Shown: positions 50,401 through 61,400, counted from the first letter of the stretch. The stretch: DNA of 64,000 bases from Aldrovandia affinis (GCA_029706075.1 JAINUG010000325.1:434001-498000); one strand, 5' to 3'. Made by a program: numbers and translations. Notes: generated from the letters alone by a model not told the origin.

Positions 50401-53002
50401 AGGTTCTGTATAATACAAACGCATATCTAAAATCAGAGTAGGCAAAGTAACGTAAAAAGGCACATAGCACCTACTAAAGAATAGAGAAAGGTATGTGTAA
50501 TTGTTATCCAGTACATATGTAGAAATTCCACTACAAGAGTATTTGATGACTTCTAAAATAATTTACTTGTTATTACTTGTTAAGTATAGCAATATATATA
50601 ATATTGTAGTGTTTAAGCCCAACCAGAAGAGTAGGAAAAACTGAATTATATTAAAAAATATATTTATTCTACAGTAGAAGTATGGAAAGCCATTTTATCA
50701 TTTAATAGTAAGTAAGTAAGTAAGTAAAACTTTATTTCTATAGCGCCCTTCTCAGCACGGGTGCACAGGGCGCTTTACATCAATAAAATAAAAACAGCAA
50801 CAACACAATAACAGATAAAAACGGGGGACATTACAATCAAAGGAGGAAAGGGGGGTGGGGAGTTAAACTTCCGTGACAGAACGAATCGCCGAACAAACTG
50901 GCGCCATTCTGATACACAGGAAGAACACAGATTAAAGAGGTGGGGGGCGGTGCGGAGGCGGGGGATCGCTGATGAGCATGAGGTGCGTGTGTGAGTGTGA
51001 ATCAGTTAGTCCATGAATTAAGTCCGTGTGTGCGTGAGTGTGTAATTCTGTAAAATCCTTCCTGATGTGAGACAGATTACAGGCGCACTTCGCAGAATGT
51101 TCCAACGATAACAGGTTGCTACGGAAACGCCCTCGGTCGGCCTCGTCTGAAAGTCATCAACAGAGTTGTTTGGGTTGGGTAGATGAGGGTGTAGGAAAGT
51201 TTCTCATCCGTCTGTAGAATTTAATAGACATCAACACGATTGCATCACTTTCATGTTTGGTCACATCATGTTGTCGCTTGTCTGTCATCTAACGTTACCA
51301 GTTGATTGCATGACATCGCAGGTTGAAAACGCAACCTCATGCCTCATCCACTTCACTTTCTCTCGAAGCGAATTCTCCACAAAGCAATACTTTTCCTCTG
51401 GAAAACGACGTTTGCCCTCCCTGATATCAATTATTTGCATTGTCAGATGCTTTTCATGTTGTTTGCAAAGCGTCTGTCAAAAATGAACATTACTTAGTTT
51501 GAAAGCGGTGAAGAATGCAAATGAAGGGCTCTAGTTTAGTTGTCAAGTAGCGCTAATCAAAGACGAAGGCGCATTAAGTCGATTCCTTAGTCTATTCCGG
51601 TAGTTTCTGACAAGAGACAGTAGCACACCTGTGGCGCTGTTGTAAAAGAGAAGAAGAAGAATAAATTACCTGTGGGTTTGGTTCAGTAGGGCCAATTAGA
51701 TCATCAGCGTTTTCCCCTTTAATACCTTTGCCATAGCGAATTGGACATTTTGTCATGTCCAATGAAGAGCAAGTTCCATGGCTTGTGAAGAGCACATTAT
51801 GAGACTTGCTTTTACTACAATAAAATGGAGTATGGAGTTGGATGGTATCATGTGGCAATACTAAACTAAATTAAACTAACATGCATTTGTATCAGTTTCC
51901 TACTGAGAAAAAAACAATTTTCTCCGTAGGAAACTGATATAGATGTCCGCGAGGAGGTATAAAATGCGATCAGCAATCGCTCCATTATTTTTAGTTCATT
52001 ATTATTCCTTGTTGTAAGGTCCCTCCTCTCCCGTGCAATCATATCCAACCCCTGCTATAGCTTAGGGCATTGTCCTATGATACACCAGCCAATTATGTAG
52101 CCTACATTTTATTGTAGTGAACATTTAATATTTAACATACACCAGTGCGCACACAAATATATACACATATATATTTCTTTTTTTAAAACATACAATTACA
52201 TGGTTGTAGAGACGATCTCTGTCATTCAAGTGCATTGAACCACTCCTGACCAGTGCAAAGCTCAAATACTTTGAACTGCTTAGTTGAATACGGATTGTGT
52301 TTCAAATGGTCGTTTATTGAACGATTTACCTCAGAGTGAGGTGAAATACAGAACATCCACAAAACAGTCTTGTGTGATGGGGGATTTATCGCATATCTGC
52401 CCTCTCTGTTCATATGTGCCCATTAATAACGTCACCAAACTAGCACATAACGACCAGCGTTTGATGATTTATTTTCCTGTCAATGATTAAACAAAAAGGA
52501 AAAAATTACCCTGGTCTGGTCTGTGGTCTGGTGCAGTGGCATCTAATTGTTTTTATTGATTTGAGTTTTTTCATTCACAGGACAATAAAGGGGCTTTATT
52601 AGTCCGATAATAAGTCAGCACGGTCGGGCTTCAGGTTCAAAACCAACGCAGAGATATTGCATTGCAATGGTGTATTCCATCTGTACAGATGGTGGCAGTG
52701 TAGTGTAGCGGCCAGGGAACTGGGCTTGTAAGTTGCAGGTTCAATTCCTGGGTGGGCCACTGCCATTGTACCCTTGAGCAAGGTACTTAACCTGAATTGC
52801 TTCAGTAAACATCCACCTGTATAAGTGAACTGTATGTTAAAAATGAATGTAACTTGTGCATGCTAAATGTAAATGTCTCTGCGCTACGCAGGAGATTGGG
52901 GATGTGGAGAACTGGGCCCGCAGCATCGAAATGGACATGAGAACCATCGCCACGGCGCTGGAGTACGTCCACAAGGGCCAGCTGCAAGCAGCCTCCTCCT
53001 AG
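44374..53002 (+). CDS. bloc1s1: BLOC1S1 (GCN5L1), complete four-exon coding region
   Basis: Subunit 1 of BLOC-1 and of BORC, small coiled-coil complexes on endosomes and lysosomes that drive lysosome-related organelle biogenesis and lysosome positioning. The protein is also studied as GCN5L1, a factor in mitochondrial protein acetylation. Exons 44374-44434, 46797-46869, 48904-49036 and 52892-53002 join in frame (61+73+133+111 = 378 bases) to 125 residues plus stop, equal to the human length. Landmarks are [60 protein letters not shown] and [20 protein letters not shown]. The N-terminal half is strongly helical. It lies divergently to itga7, as in human. No RDH5 or CD63 exon, the next genes in mammals, is seen in the 11 kb downstream. 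Confidence 0.97.
45046..45580. mobile_element. hAT MITE in BLOC1S1 intron 1, interrupted by a solo LTR
   Basis: A perfect 8-base target duplication TATTCAAT (45038-45045 and 45581-45588) flanks ends TAGGGCTGCCAACT and, from the right, TAGGGTTGCCAACT (13 of 14 identical). GTCCCGTAT(T/A) motifs lie just inside both ends. Without the LTR and one ATAT it is about 208 bases and non-coding. Confidence 0.88.
45157..45479. mobile_element. Solo LTR nested in the hAT MITE (fossil)
   Basis: 323 bases bounded by TGTAACGG and CCGTTACA, inverted termini typical of Ty3/Gypsy-class LTRs, with a 4-base target copy ATAT on each side (45153-45156 and 45480-45483). The internal part is absent, as left by LTR-LTR recombination. 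It is younger than the MITE it splits. It is unrelated in sequence to the LTR pair at 26665-29958. Confidence 0.75.
46191..46313. mobile_element. Small fold-back element, BLOC1S1 intron 1
   Basis: TAGTGGTGCACGACTCTAGA at the left is mirrored by TAGTGGTGCAGAGTCAACTC from the right. The centre carries repeats of GGAGTCAACTC/GAGTCGA. The ends are hAT-like (TAGTGGTGCA), but no 8-base duplication is clear. Confidence 0.6.
46797..46869 (+). CDS. bloc1s1: BLOC1S1 exon 2
   Basis: A 73-base exon after a cttatttttcacag acceptor, encoding [20 protein letters not shown] and HLNVG. It ends GG|GTAAGG (phase 2). One odd residue is C in ERCRRE, where human has EKRRRE. Confidence 0.95.
46870..48903 (+). other. 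BLOC1S1 intron 2
   Basis: Contains the family-A SINE at 47398-47510 and short AT-rich sequence. A GAGA tract lies at about 47718-47738. Nothing else is recognised, including in 47511-48903. Confidence 0.6.
47398..47510 (+). mobile_element. tRNA-derived SINE, family A (shortened)
   Basis: TCTGTGTAGCTCAGGAGATG begins a tRNA-like head, followed by GGCGCTGGCAATGCTTAGGT. The tail is AAGTTGCTTTGGATAAAAGT plus GTCTGCTAAATGGCATATA. It matches the copies at 55508-55660 and 57743-57890; the middle is partly lost. Confidence 0.75.
48904..49036 (+). CDS. bloc1s1: BLOC1S1 exon 3
   Basis: Encodes [20 protein letters not shown] and [20 protein letters not shown], ending QALK|GTACAT in phase 0. This is the central coiled-coil segment of the subunit and is nearly identical to mammals. 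Confidence 0.97.
49308..49595. mobile_element. hAT-like element, BLOC1S1 intron 3
   Basis: The ends are CAGTGGTTCCCAAACTGTGA and, from the right, CAGTGATTCCCAAACTTTAT. It is a relative of 36182-36482. No 8-base duplication survives clearly. Non-coding. Confidence 0.65.
50703..51060 (-). mobile_element. LINE-like 3' repeat with (AAGT)n tail
   Basis: AGTAAGTAAGTAAGTAAAAC then TTTATTTCTATAGCGCCCTT and CAGGGCGCTTTACATCAATA: the reversed tail of a teleost non-LTR element, a different subfamily from 40287-40890. No coding frame. The rest of intron 3 (49596-50702, 51061-52692) shows nothing clear except a weak AAGAAGAAG-ended repeat at 51620-51665. Confidence 0.5.
52693..52876 (+). mobile_element. 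Family-B SINE abutting BLOC1S1 exon 4
   Basis: GTGGCAGTGTAGTGTAGCGG opens the tRNA-like head, with B box AGGTTCAATTCCTGG, core CCCTTGAGCAAGGTACTTAA and a deleted tail ending GCTAAATGTAAATGT at 52876. Exon 4 begins 15 bases later, so this SINE supplies the intron's branch-point region. Confidence 0.85.
52892..53002 (+). CDS. bloc1s1: BLOC1S1 exon 4 and stop
   Basis: Encodes [20 protein letters not shown] and [16 protein letters not shown], then TAG at 53000-53002. The acceptor gcgctacgcag is poor in pyrimidines, and a SINE ends only 15 bases before the exon. Confidence 0.96.
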   Translation, partial: EIGDVENWARSIEMDMRTIATALEYVHKGQLQAASS

Positions 53003-53504
53003 ACCATGACCACCGAGGAGCTCCCTTAACCTCCTCCTAGACCGTGACCACCGACCGACCGACCGACCGCACTCATACAGACTCCAGCAGCCCAGTTAAC
53101 TTATACAATCGCTTATGGTTATGTCGTCTACACTCATGGCTGATCCGTCCCCTGATATTCTGAATTAGCGATTGACCTGTTGCCAGCAGTGGTAAATAGG
53201 TACAAGGATCTCCACGGCTTTGCTTTAGCTGCTGGTGTATGGGTCATTGGTCAGTAATAAGCCTATTGCAGTGATGTAAGAGCACCCGTGCTTAAAGCCT
53301 CGGCTCTTTGTCATAGTGCGGTTTTGTCATCGTTTTTAATGAGGGTCACAATGTGTACGTTTGCTATGTATGGTCTAAGTTTACGTGCGTCTCAGTATGA
53401 AGGTCTTGTGGCACCACGGTGGAAATGAAGAACATATCCAAAAAAAATCAAATTCACATTCAGTTTTGGCACGTTATGTAGTATATGGCCCCATGTTCTT
53501 ACCA

Positions 53505-53725
53505 GTCCAGTGTAGTGTAATGGTTAGGGAGCTGGGCTTGTAACTCAGAGGTTGCAGGTTCAATTCCCAGGTCGGACACTGCTGTTGTACCCTTGAGCAA
53601 GGTACTTAACCTGAATTGCTTCAGTAAAAAATATCCAGCTGTATAAATGGATTGTATGTAAAGAAATGTAAACTGTGTAAGTCGCTCTGGATAAGAGTGT
53701 CTGCTAAATGCCTAAAATGTAAAAA
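53505..53725 (+). mobile_element. Family-B SINE downstream of the BLOC1S1 stop
   Basis: Full-length type copy: CAGTGTAGTGTAATGGTTAG (A box), CAGGTTCAATTCCCAGG (B box), CCCTTGAGCAAGGTACTTAA core and the tail AAGTCGCTCTGGATAAGAGT with GCTAAATGCCTAAAATGTAA. The tail is almost identical to the L2 3' end at 42270-42350. Confidence 0.9.
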
Positions 53726-53735
53726 TGTAGTCCAG

Positions 53736-54925
53736 GGCCTGTATTCACAAAGAATTTTATCTTACCACTAGGAGTACTTCTAAATCGCACTAAAACCTTT
53801 TAGTTAGGAGTCCCACCTTAAAACCTATTCACAAAGCTCCAAAGGCAAACTCTTACTAAGGAATTCCTAGAATTGTGAAGCTAAGAGTGAGGGCGGGGTT
53901 GACGTCGTTGCTAAGGATGACGTTGTTTCTCATGAACGAGTTTACTCAGAATGCCCACAGTGATTGGCTGATATAGGGATGGGTCTCTCCCCGCGTACGG
54001 ATCAACCCCCACTGTTCGGCACGCATATGATCCGCGGATTAATAGCTAAATTGAACCATCATAGAGAAATACAAATACAGACGCTGTAAACCATATATGT
54101 TTTGGTTTGCTTTGTTTTTCATACTAAATGCCTTTCTGGGAGGCATGTTTTTAGAAACGCGACCGAATTAAATAGAATTGGAACATTGGCGATCTTTTAT
54201 TTTTTTATTAAATTAATTCAGGCATAAGACCACCCTAGTTACATTGCCTAAGGCGTACTGAATCTAAAAATTTATTTTGTGAAATTTTGAATAAAGATTT
54301 AGTGAAATAACTTAAATTGAAAAACTGAAATTATCATTCATTAAATTCCTTGAGAATAGTTCCTGGCAATTTTGGTGGAAACACGCCTTTGGTGCCGTTG
54401 TTATTATTTTTGCTGATCCGAAAAATGATCCGGTGCACCCCTATTATATTCTAATAAAGATTCTAAAATACAAATGTACGCTACGTGTCACTGACTTAAC
54501 ATGAAACCAAGAATACCGACTAGTCAATTGGTTACATGTCTGCATCTAAATAAACAATCACCGGGTATCTATATATAATATATATAATATTATATATATA
54601 ATACCCTCGCGATTGAGGGTACCTTTTATGGCTCTGTATCATTCAATATCTCCAGTGTTGACGCGGTGCGACAACGATTGCCGCCAGCAGCAGATTTTCG
54701 GATCGCCGTGAGTAGGTCTTTAGCGACTTAGAAGTCCTCTTGCCTGCTTCTAACTTCTCCTGGACTTAGGAGCTGTTTTTAGCTCTCAAACCCTTTGTGA
54801 AATACTCTTATCCCAAAAATGTAGGACTCTAAATTTATGAGTGACGCCCATTATTTTGGGACTTGCTCCTAAATTTCGCAGTTAGGACCAACTTTTACCC
54901 TTAAAATTCTTTGTGAATACGGGCC
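53736..54925. mobile_element. Harbinger-like non-autonomous DNA element
   Basis: The terminal inverted repeats GGCCTGTATTCACAAAGAAT and, from the right, GGCCCGTATTCACAAAGAAT, are flanked by CAG on both sides (3-base duplication). Sub-terminal inverted motifs include AGTTAGGA and ACTCTTA. There is no transposase frame. Sequence around 53985-54445 (AGGGATGGG...GGATCA and GATCCGGTGCACCCCTA) may be a smaller nested hAT-like insertion. Confidence 0.75.
54566..54603. repeat. AT-rich simple repeat in the Harbinger-like element
   Basis: TATATAATATATATAATATT-type sequence of about 38 bases. Confidence 0.85.
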
Positions 54926-55221
54926 CAGGTGAACTGTTGCAATGAGTACATGTCCCCGTCATTATGCTTTATGATGATTAAAAAGCATTCATAAAAGTGC
55001 ATTACCTCTCAAGACAACCAGCACATGCTGATACTGTCAATAGCAGTGTCTCTAGCTGGCTTTTATAGGAATATTTATGATTTATGCCCATGTCAAGACT
55101 AATATAGAGCTCTTATGTGGTCTACATATTGCTTTGTAATAATACTTTTCAGGTAAATTGTTGCCATTTTGTTTACATGTATGATCACTGTTTTAAGTGT
55201 TTGCAGAATGCAGTACCTTTG

Positions 55222-55245
55222 CAATAAATGAGCGTATTACACCTT
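55222..55245 (+). terminator. Candidate polyadenylation signal of BLOC1S1
   Basis: AATAAA at about 55223-55228 is followed within 25 bases by a T/G-rich stretch (ccttttgtgtgttc), the usual layout of a strong poly(A) site. It is the first good AATAAA downstream of the stop that is not inside a transposon; one at about 54455 lies in the Harbinger-like element. If used, the 3' UTR is about 2.2 kb and contains that element and a SINE. Confidence 0.4.
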
Positions 55246-55507
55246 TTGTGTGTTCAGTAAAGCATTTCATTTGGGGTGATTCACATTAATTGATGATTGA
55301 TTGATTGAATGATACTTTTTAGCTGTATGAGAAGCATGCATTTATAACCAAAATGTAGAGGCGTTTCTGTGAGCTTGATGTTTTGACCATTTCAACAAGA
55401 CCTATAGGCCTCTAGGCAACAGTGAGAACATTTTAATGTTTCATTAAAACCCCAGCAAAACTGGCAATCAAAAATGGACAACATTAATTTGCAATTGCAT
55501 TCCAATT

Positions 55508-55660
55508 CTGTGGTTCTCTGTGGCTCAGTTGGTAGAACACAGCGTTGGCAACGCTTAGGTTGTGGGTTCAATCCCCACTGGGGCCACATATACTGAAAAT
55601 ATGCATTCACTACTGTAAGTCGCTTTGGATAAAAGTGTCTGCTAAATGGCATATATTAAT
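55508..55660 (+). mobile_element. tRNA-derived SINE, family A
   Basis: CTCTGTGGCTCAGTTGGTAG (A box), TGTGGGTTCAATCCCCACTG (B box), then the tail AAGTCGCTTTGGATAAAAGT and CTGCTAAATGGCATATATT. About 95% identical by eye to 57743-57890. Confidence 0.9.
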
Positions 55661-57224
55661 TCAATTTTGTTTTCAGGATGGCAATCAGAAAAATGTATAA
55701 GGAATGTATAAGGAATTTATATGTGACCTTTGACCAAGTGGCGTGAAAGGGAATCGATAAGGTACAGGGTGACAGTGAGGACAGCATTTGTGCCAAGTTT
55801 CATTAAAAAATCCTATGCATAAGTTCCTGTGTTAGTGACCAGAAACCACTTTAATCGTGGAGGTACAGCCGAAAAACCAAACCCTTTCGACTTAATCAAT
55901 AAGGTGCAAACACATAGCAGTTCAGTTTACATCTCTGTTTAACAATATCCTTTGTTAAAGAGGCTTTGTCATGTGCTCGTGCCTTGACAGAATAAATGAG
56001 TGTACAGGAAATGCTCAACTGTACAGTGAATAAAAAACTATCTGTGAACTGTCCAAATGTTATTGATTATGTGTAATATATGTAATTGAAAATAACATTG
56101 CTTTGATTTGGGCTTCATTGTGTGAGGTTCATATACTGTTCCTAAAACATTTAAGTTATTTAATTCTTTTAAGGATGACGAAGACTTTGACTTGGATTAG
56201 TGTTTCTTTGCTCTTTGTACAGCCTCCCTGTTCTGGAACAAAGAGGCTTTCAGTAAATGTGCAGTATGTAGAAATGGGATTTATTGGCTGGCTATCGGTC
56301 ACATGTTCTGCCTGATCACACAACGCCTAAAATAATCCCAGCTTCTGCACCACTCTGACTGAGTAGTCCCGAGTCTCTCTGTTGTTGTCCACCATGAAAA
56401 TCAATCATTTTCACTCATGTTCAATCAAAATACATGGAAACCAGAAGAATACTGACCCCTTAGTTATTAATTTCACTTAAGAGGAAATGGTTCAATCGCA
56501 CCGAATGCTTTCACCAAATAGTTTTTTTCTTATTGCAAGAAAATGACACTTTGTAAATCTGTTCCTAATAAATTGTGTATGGCGTTATTTCTGCGTATGA
56601 TTTAAAAAGAAACAAGCAAAATAATTGTTTGGACAAGGCATGTGCTTGTGGTACGATTAACCATTTCTTTTAAAACTCACACAAGGGCGTGACTTCAATA
56701 GACTTATTATACACGCTAATGATTTTTGACGTTATATAATTTAATGGCAGTCTTCATTTTCAGAGATTATTTTGGGATAATCTTAGGTATAATTTAAAGC
56801 TACCAGTTTAAATTGAACATTTGGTTAAAAGGTTACTATTGATATTTAGCTAAAAGGTGAAAGGAAGCTGAATGTTAATAGGTTTTGTTGATAGCAATAT
56901 ATGCATTCATTGCTTCTGACAGACTGGAAATGGTGTTGTATGTCTGGAAAATTTTGAATTGAATCTTCCTTTTGAAAATCGATATTCCCATTTTGCGGTC
57001 TGTTGAAGAGAATGCACACAAAGGTCTCCATATAATAAAATTAGTTTTAACACCTTGGAATTTCAAAAAACCTACTCATTTAGCATAGCCAAAACAAACA
57101 CTACTTCATTTGTATTGCTCTCTTGAGATGCATTTGAATTTGGTTATGTAACATCGATAAAGCCAGTCCTTTTGTGTCAATTCCACATAGTGACTGTGGG
57201 AATGTTTGGATACAAAATGTACAG
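55661..57224. other. Region downstream of BLOC1S1, nothing recognised
   Basis: AT-rich unique sequence on both strands with no frame resembling a known protein, and no exons of the gene expected next by mammalian order. Confidence 0.5.
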
Positions 57225-57738
57225 GAAACTGCCAAAATAAAGGAAGCGCTGTGTAAATGAAGGGTTCTGGCGGCTCTGTTATGGTGTGGGGTGCATATTG
57301 CTTTAGGTCCACTCAACCCCTTAGAGGTCAAGGTAAATGCCAATACATACAAAGCCATTCTGAGTGATCACCTTCATCCTATGGTGAAGCATCTATGCTA
57401 TATCCTGATGTGAGTGTTCTCTTCCAGGATGACAATGCCCCCATCCACAGGGCGCGAGTGGTCACTGAATGGTTTGATGAGCATGAAAACGATGTAAACC
57501 TTATTCCATAGCCGTCTCGGTCACCAGATCTCAACCCAATTTAACACTTATGGGAGATTCTGGAGCAGTGATACAGCATTTTCCATCACCATCAACAAAA
57601 CACCAAATGATGGAATTTCTTGTGGAAGAATGGTGTTGCATCCCTCCAGTAGAGTTCCAGCCATGTGTAGAGCCTTTGCCATGGTGCATTGAAGCTGTTC
57701 TTGCGGCTCATTGTAACCCATCATATTCTTCAAAAATA
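57225..57738 (+). mobile_element. Tc1-like transposon remnant with transposase pieces
   Basis: A terminal-type sequence ACTGCCAAAATAAAGGAAGC is joined directly to transposase code: GSGGSVMVWGAYC, then VLFQDDNAPIHRARVVTEWF and SRSPDLNPI (second Asp and the region before the catalytic Glu of a DD34E Tc1 transposase). In-frame stops occur after NLIP and after LNPI, where the Glu codon GAA is replaced by TAA. A deletion removes the N-terminal half. A family-A SINE abuts its right end. Confidence 0.8.
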
Positions 57739-57742
57739 TCTG

Positions 57743-57890
57743 GTTCTCTGTGGCTCAGTTGGTAGAGCATGGCGTTGGCAACGCTTAGGTTGTGGGTTCA
57801 ATCCCCACTGGGGCCACATATACTGAAAATGTATGCATTCACTACTGTAAGTCGCTTTGGATAAAAGCGTCTGCTAAATGGTGTATATTA
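57743..57890 (+). mobile_element. tRNA-derived SINE, family A
   Basis: The best-preserved copy: GGTTCTCTGTGGCTCAGTTG, GGCGTTGGCAACGCTTAGGT, GGGTTCAATCCCCACTG and the tail AAGTCGCTTTGGATAAAAGC with GTCTGCTAAATGG. It closely resembles salmonid-type tRNA SINEs. It is not a functional tRNA gene, because the 3' half diverges after the T-loop. Confidence 0.92.
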
Positions 57891-58426
57891 TTATATGATG
57901 TTATCTGTGGCTATGTATACTGTACCTTTGAGCTGGTTCAAAAAGATAATACATTTTTTTGTAAGCTACAAGATTTAGGTACAAGAACAACAATTCCATT
58001 ATAATGAGAATACATCTTAGTACTTCTTGTTCCTCCCAAAACCCACATCATTACCAGAGAGCTGCAGGTTTTATCAGACCTTTGCCAGCGCACAAAAATC
58101 ATCTACATTCAACCTAACAACTCATGCTTCCAGTAAGATGTATTTCACCCTTTTAACCCGAAATCACTCAGAAGACTTGAATAAAGTTCATACCCAAGTA
58201 TGCCTGTGCTGTATTCTTTAATGCAGACATTATGAGTGTCGTACATTTTCCCTTTAAAAGTAGTAAGAGCTCATTTTGATTTCCACTCTTTTATTTCACA
58301 CAGAATGTAAGAAAGACATGGTTTGTCATTATTACCCAAATGTATTTTGATGAATAAAGTTGATCTCTATGAACTAATTCACTTACTCAGAAGGAAGAAG
58401 AAGAATTCCCTAACCCCTCCCCCCCA

Positions 58427-58500
58427 CACACATACACACACATACATACATACATACACACACTCTCACATACAAACACACACACACACACACACACAGA
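58427..58500. repeat. CA/CATA microsatellite
   Basis: (CA)n with ACATAC interruptions. 57891-58426 and 58501-58965 otherwise show nothing. Confidence 0.9.
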
Positions 58501-58969
58501 TTACAAATTATTGTCTTGCGTTAGAGGATAAAGCTCTTTCCCAGTCGGTCACTAGCAATAGGGACCAAACAGTGTGGGAGAGGAGAGAGAAGAGGAGGGA
58601 AACTCAAGCACATTTCACCTTCAAGACATTCACATAGAAAAAAAGAAGGTAGGCATTGCCTATATTTTAAAAAAGTGGTTTGATTATATCTAATTAAGTC
58701 CTATGTTATTTATAGATTGTTTTAAAGGTTTGCATTGGTTTAACCCAAATGCATTTGTTGTGTTTCTGACTTTGGAGTAATAGTACTTACCCAAAAATCC
58801 ATTGGACAGAAAGAAATAGGATCTATGATCTCATTTTGGTATTTATAACTGAATTTTTGATTTCAATTCAATTTAGATTAGATTTCAATTTCAATTTAGA
58901 TTAGTTTTAATATTATTGTACACAAATATATTTGCATATAAATAAATTCCAATATACCAATGCATATTT

Positions 58970-59110
58970 ACAGTGCCAATTGAAAGTCATCATACCCTTT
59001 TGAAATAGTAACTTTTTTTTGTCTTACAGCCTGAAATGAAAGTACATAAAATCCATCTTTTTCCAGCTTTATTTACACATCACTTTTCCAACCCTGTTAT
59101 TCTAGTTTTT
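58970..59110 (+). mobile_element. Tc1-like left end fragment
   Basis: Begins TACAGTGCCAATTGAAAGTC and continues TTTTTTGTCTTACAGCCTGA and CTTTATTTACACAT, parallel to the start of the Tc1-like element at 1903-2754. No right end was found. Confidence 0.6.
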
Positions 59111-61317
59111 CATTTTTTATTAATTATCAGAAATTGTGCCCTTTTTTTCACTTGAGTGTTGTAAGGCAAAATGTGTATATAGGTTGCATGAGAGGAATAG
59201 TGACAATATTATTCTAAAGATTAGGCCTACATACACACATATACATATTACATTATTTTTCTGTGCATTGGTATGTGTGTTATTTATGGCCTGACAACCT
59301 TTTTGTTTAACTTTTTGCTTATAACATGCATATACATAAATATTGTCACATTGTGTATTGTTAACAGATAAGGGAATAAACAAATACAAATACAACTATA
59401 TATTCAGATATTTTATAGTATTAATAACTAAAATAACTTAAAGTGGAGTTTAAATCTGAATGAAAACAATTTGTACCTCTACATTTTTATTAGAGTATTA
59501 AAGTAGTCATCCTTATGTTCTCAAACTAATAATCTCTTTGTGTAATAGGGTTTGAGTCATGAGAGGCTTACAGAACTTTTCTTTCTTCTAAAAAACCCAT
59601 CTCTCCCTCACACACAATTTAGCCTCTTTTAGTTTAGTTAAGAGCCTTATCCCAATAGTTCTCATGTGCTCACAAAGCCATGTTGGCTTCATCCAATAAT
59701 TATGAATGCATAATAGTTTAACACAAACACATTCACACAAACACTAAACAGTAATACATGTATTGATCTAAAAACTGTCCATTCCCAGACAGATCAAACT
59801 TTGTCATAATTCCATGATAAAAAAACTAAAAAACCTCATGATTGATTGACTCATGTGTCACCATGAGTCACTATAACATTTTATATATCTGTTTCTTTGG
59901 AATACTTCAACCTTATTCCACATTGTATATGACATCAAAACCATAGGAATTTTGATTCCATGGGAGCAGCTGCCATGAGACAGCAATTCTATCAACCCCT
60001 TTCCATCTATATCATGCAACATATTTGGTGTCAACCTAAATGGGAAGCTCCCCAGGACATCTGGATCACATAGCCTACTCTGATTGGCATAGGCCAAAAC
60101 CTTCTTTAGATGTTCAGTGTAATTATAACTGGCAAGTGCTAAGAAAGTGATAATTGAGGGGCTCAGACTATGATATATTGGTTATTAAATGCACTAACGC
60201 TTACACTAGTTGTCGACAGTGATATAAGCTGGCATTAATGAACGACAGGCTGTGGGTTATCAGAAATAACCGCACACCTCCATGGTGTAATTAGACACGA
60301 GGCTGTTATTCCCTGATAACCCACAGAGTCCATTAATACACTTATAAAATGGGTACACTGTTAATAGCAACCGTTTCATAAAAAACATCTATGACTCAAA
60401 AATAATTTATGCCACAAAAAATAGTTCCTTGAAGCAGTGAGGTTTGTTTACATTCTAGCTAGCTAAATACAATCTATTTTTTATTGGTCTAGGTAGTATG
60501 GCACAAATAACTATTGTATGGGTTGAGCTAGTTATGATGATAGTTGAAACTGAGATTATAAATGTGTAAGTATAACCTTCAGTCATCGTAGTTGGCGAAC
60601 TGCCTATGAGACCACCTGTGACTTTTTTGGACAGCTCCAATCCTTGCCTGTCTGGTTTTGTTTCCTTCTCTTTGTGCTTTTCAAATGTTGTTTCTGTTTT
60701 GTATTTCAAGTTTCTTGACAAAAAAATATTACTTTTATTTTTACCCTTTTCACGTATATATTTTGGTACAATAGCTAACAACACAGGACTTTGGTGGCAC
60801 GATGGCAAGCTAGGTAGCTAGCTTTTTTTCTGTGATGCTACGGGCAACAGATGATACTGCGTTAACTGCACAAGTAATTTTTTCCCACTCCTTGGTTTTA
60901 ACGGGTCCCTTAATTCCACTGTTGACGCTCTTAAATAGTATGTGCTTTCAGTTACTTATTTCAGATTGAAGTATTACTATCTCCGAGCTCGTAAAGTTTT
61001 TCTTCTTGGTTTTTTCCGGTGCCATTGTTATGAATGACTTTCCTATGAAAATGGGGTGGGACACCTAACCTTATATAGCATTATTGGGGCGTTAATTATG
61101 CTAATTCACAAATCACATGAACGCGCACACGTGGGATTCAGCATGTTTACGTTGTCATTTACGACAGTTTTCTGAAGTTACGAGTGTTTGCTGAATCTGA
61201 TGTGGAACACTCGTAGAAGCCACCTCACGAAAAAAAAATACGAGGAAGATACGATAAAAATACAAAAATTTTCTTGCATGAGGCCCATTGAAGAATAGGA
61301 ATATGGGGGCGGCGGAC
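59111..61317. other. Downstream region with a fold-back repeat
   Basis: At 60233-60337 an inverted repeat (arms CTGTGGGTTATCAG / CTGATAACCCACAG within ATTAATG...CATTAAT) suggests a small fold-back element. TTGCATGAGGCCCATTG near 61271-61287 looks like one end of a Harbinger-type element without its partner. No exon is recognised. Confidence 0.45.
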
Positions 61318-61400
61318 AGCGTCTATCGAAATAAATAGAGGGTGTAATTGGCTACTAAATTGGGAAAATATCAGAAACAATTTTTAAAAAGAAAAAAAAG
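61318..61400 (+). mobile_element. SINE tail, family of 2300-2695 (5'-truncated)
   Basis: AATAAATAGAGGGTGTAATT then GGCTACTAAATTGGGAAAAT and an A-rich end match the reverse of the tail at 2300-2380. Confidence 0.7.

Noticed and set aside
53985-54445. A complete hAT insertion nested in the Harbinger-like element
   Set aside because: The ends look hAT-like (AGGGATGGG... and ...GCACCCCTA), but no 8-base duplication or clean inverted repeat could be confirmed, so it is mentioned only within the parent entry.
55508-57890. tRNA genes at the SINE heads
   Set aside because: A and B boxes are present, but the 3' part diverges into a SINE body with an L2-type tail, and there is no intact acceptor stem.
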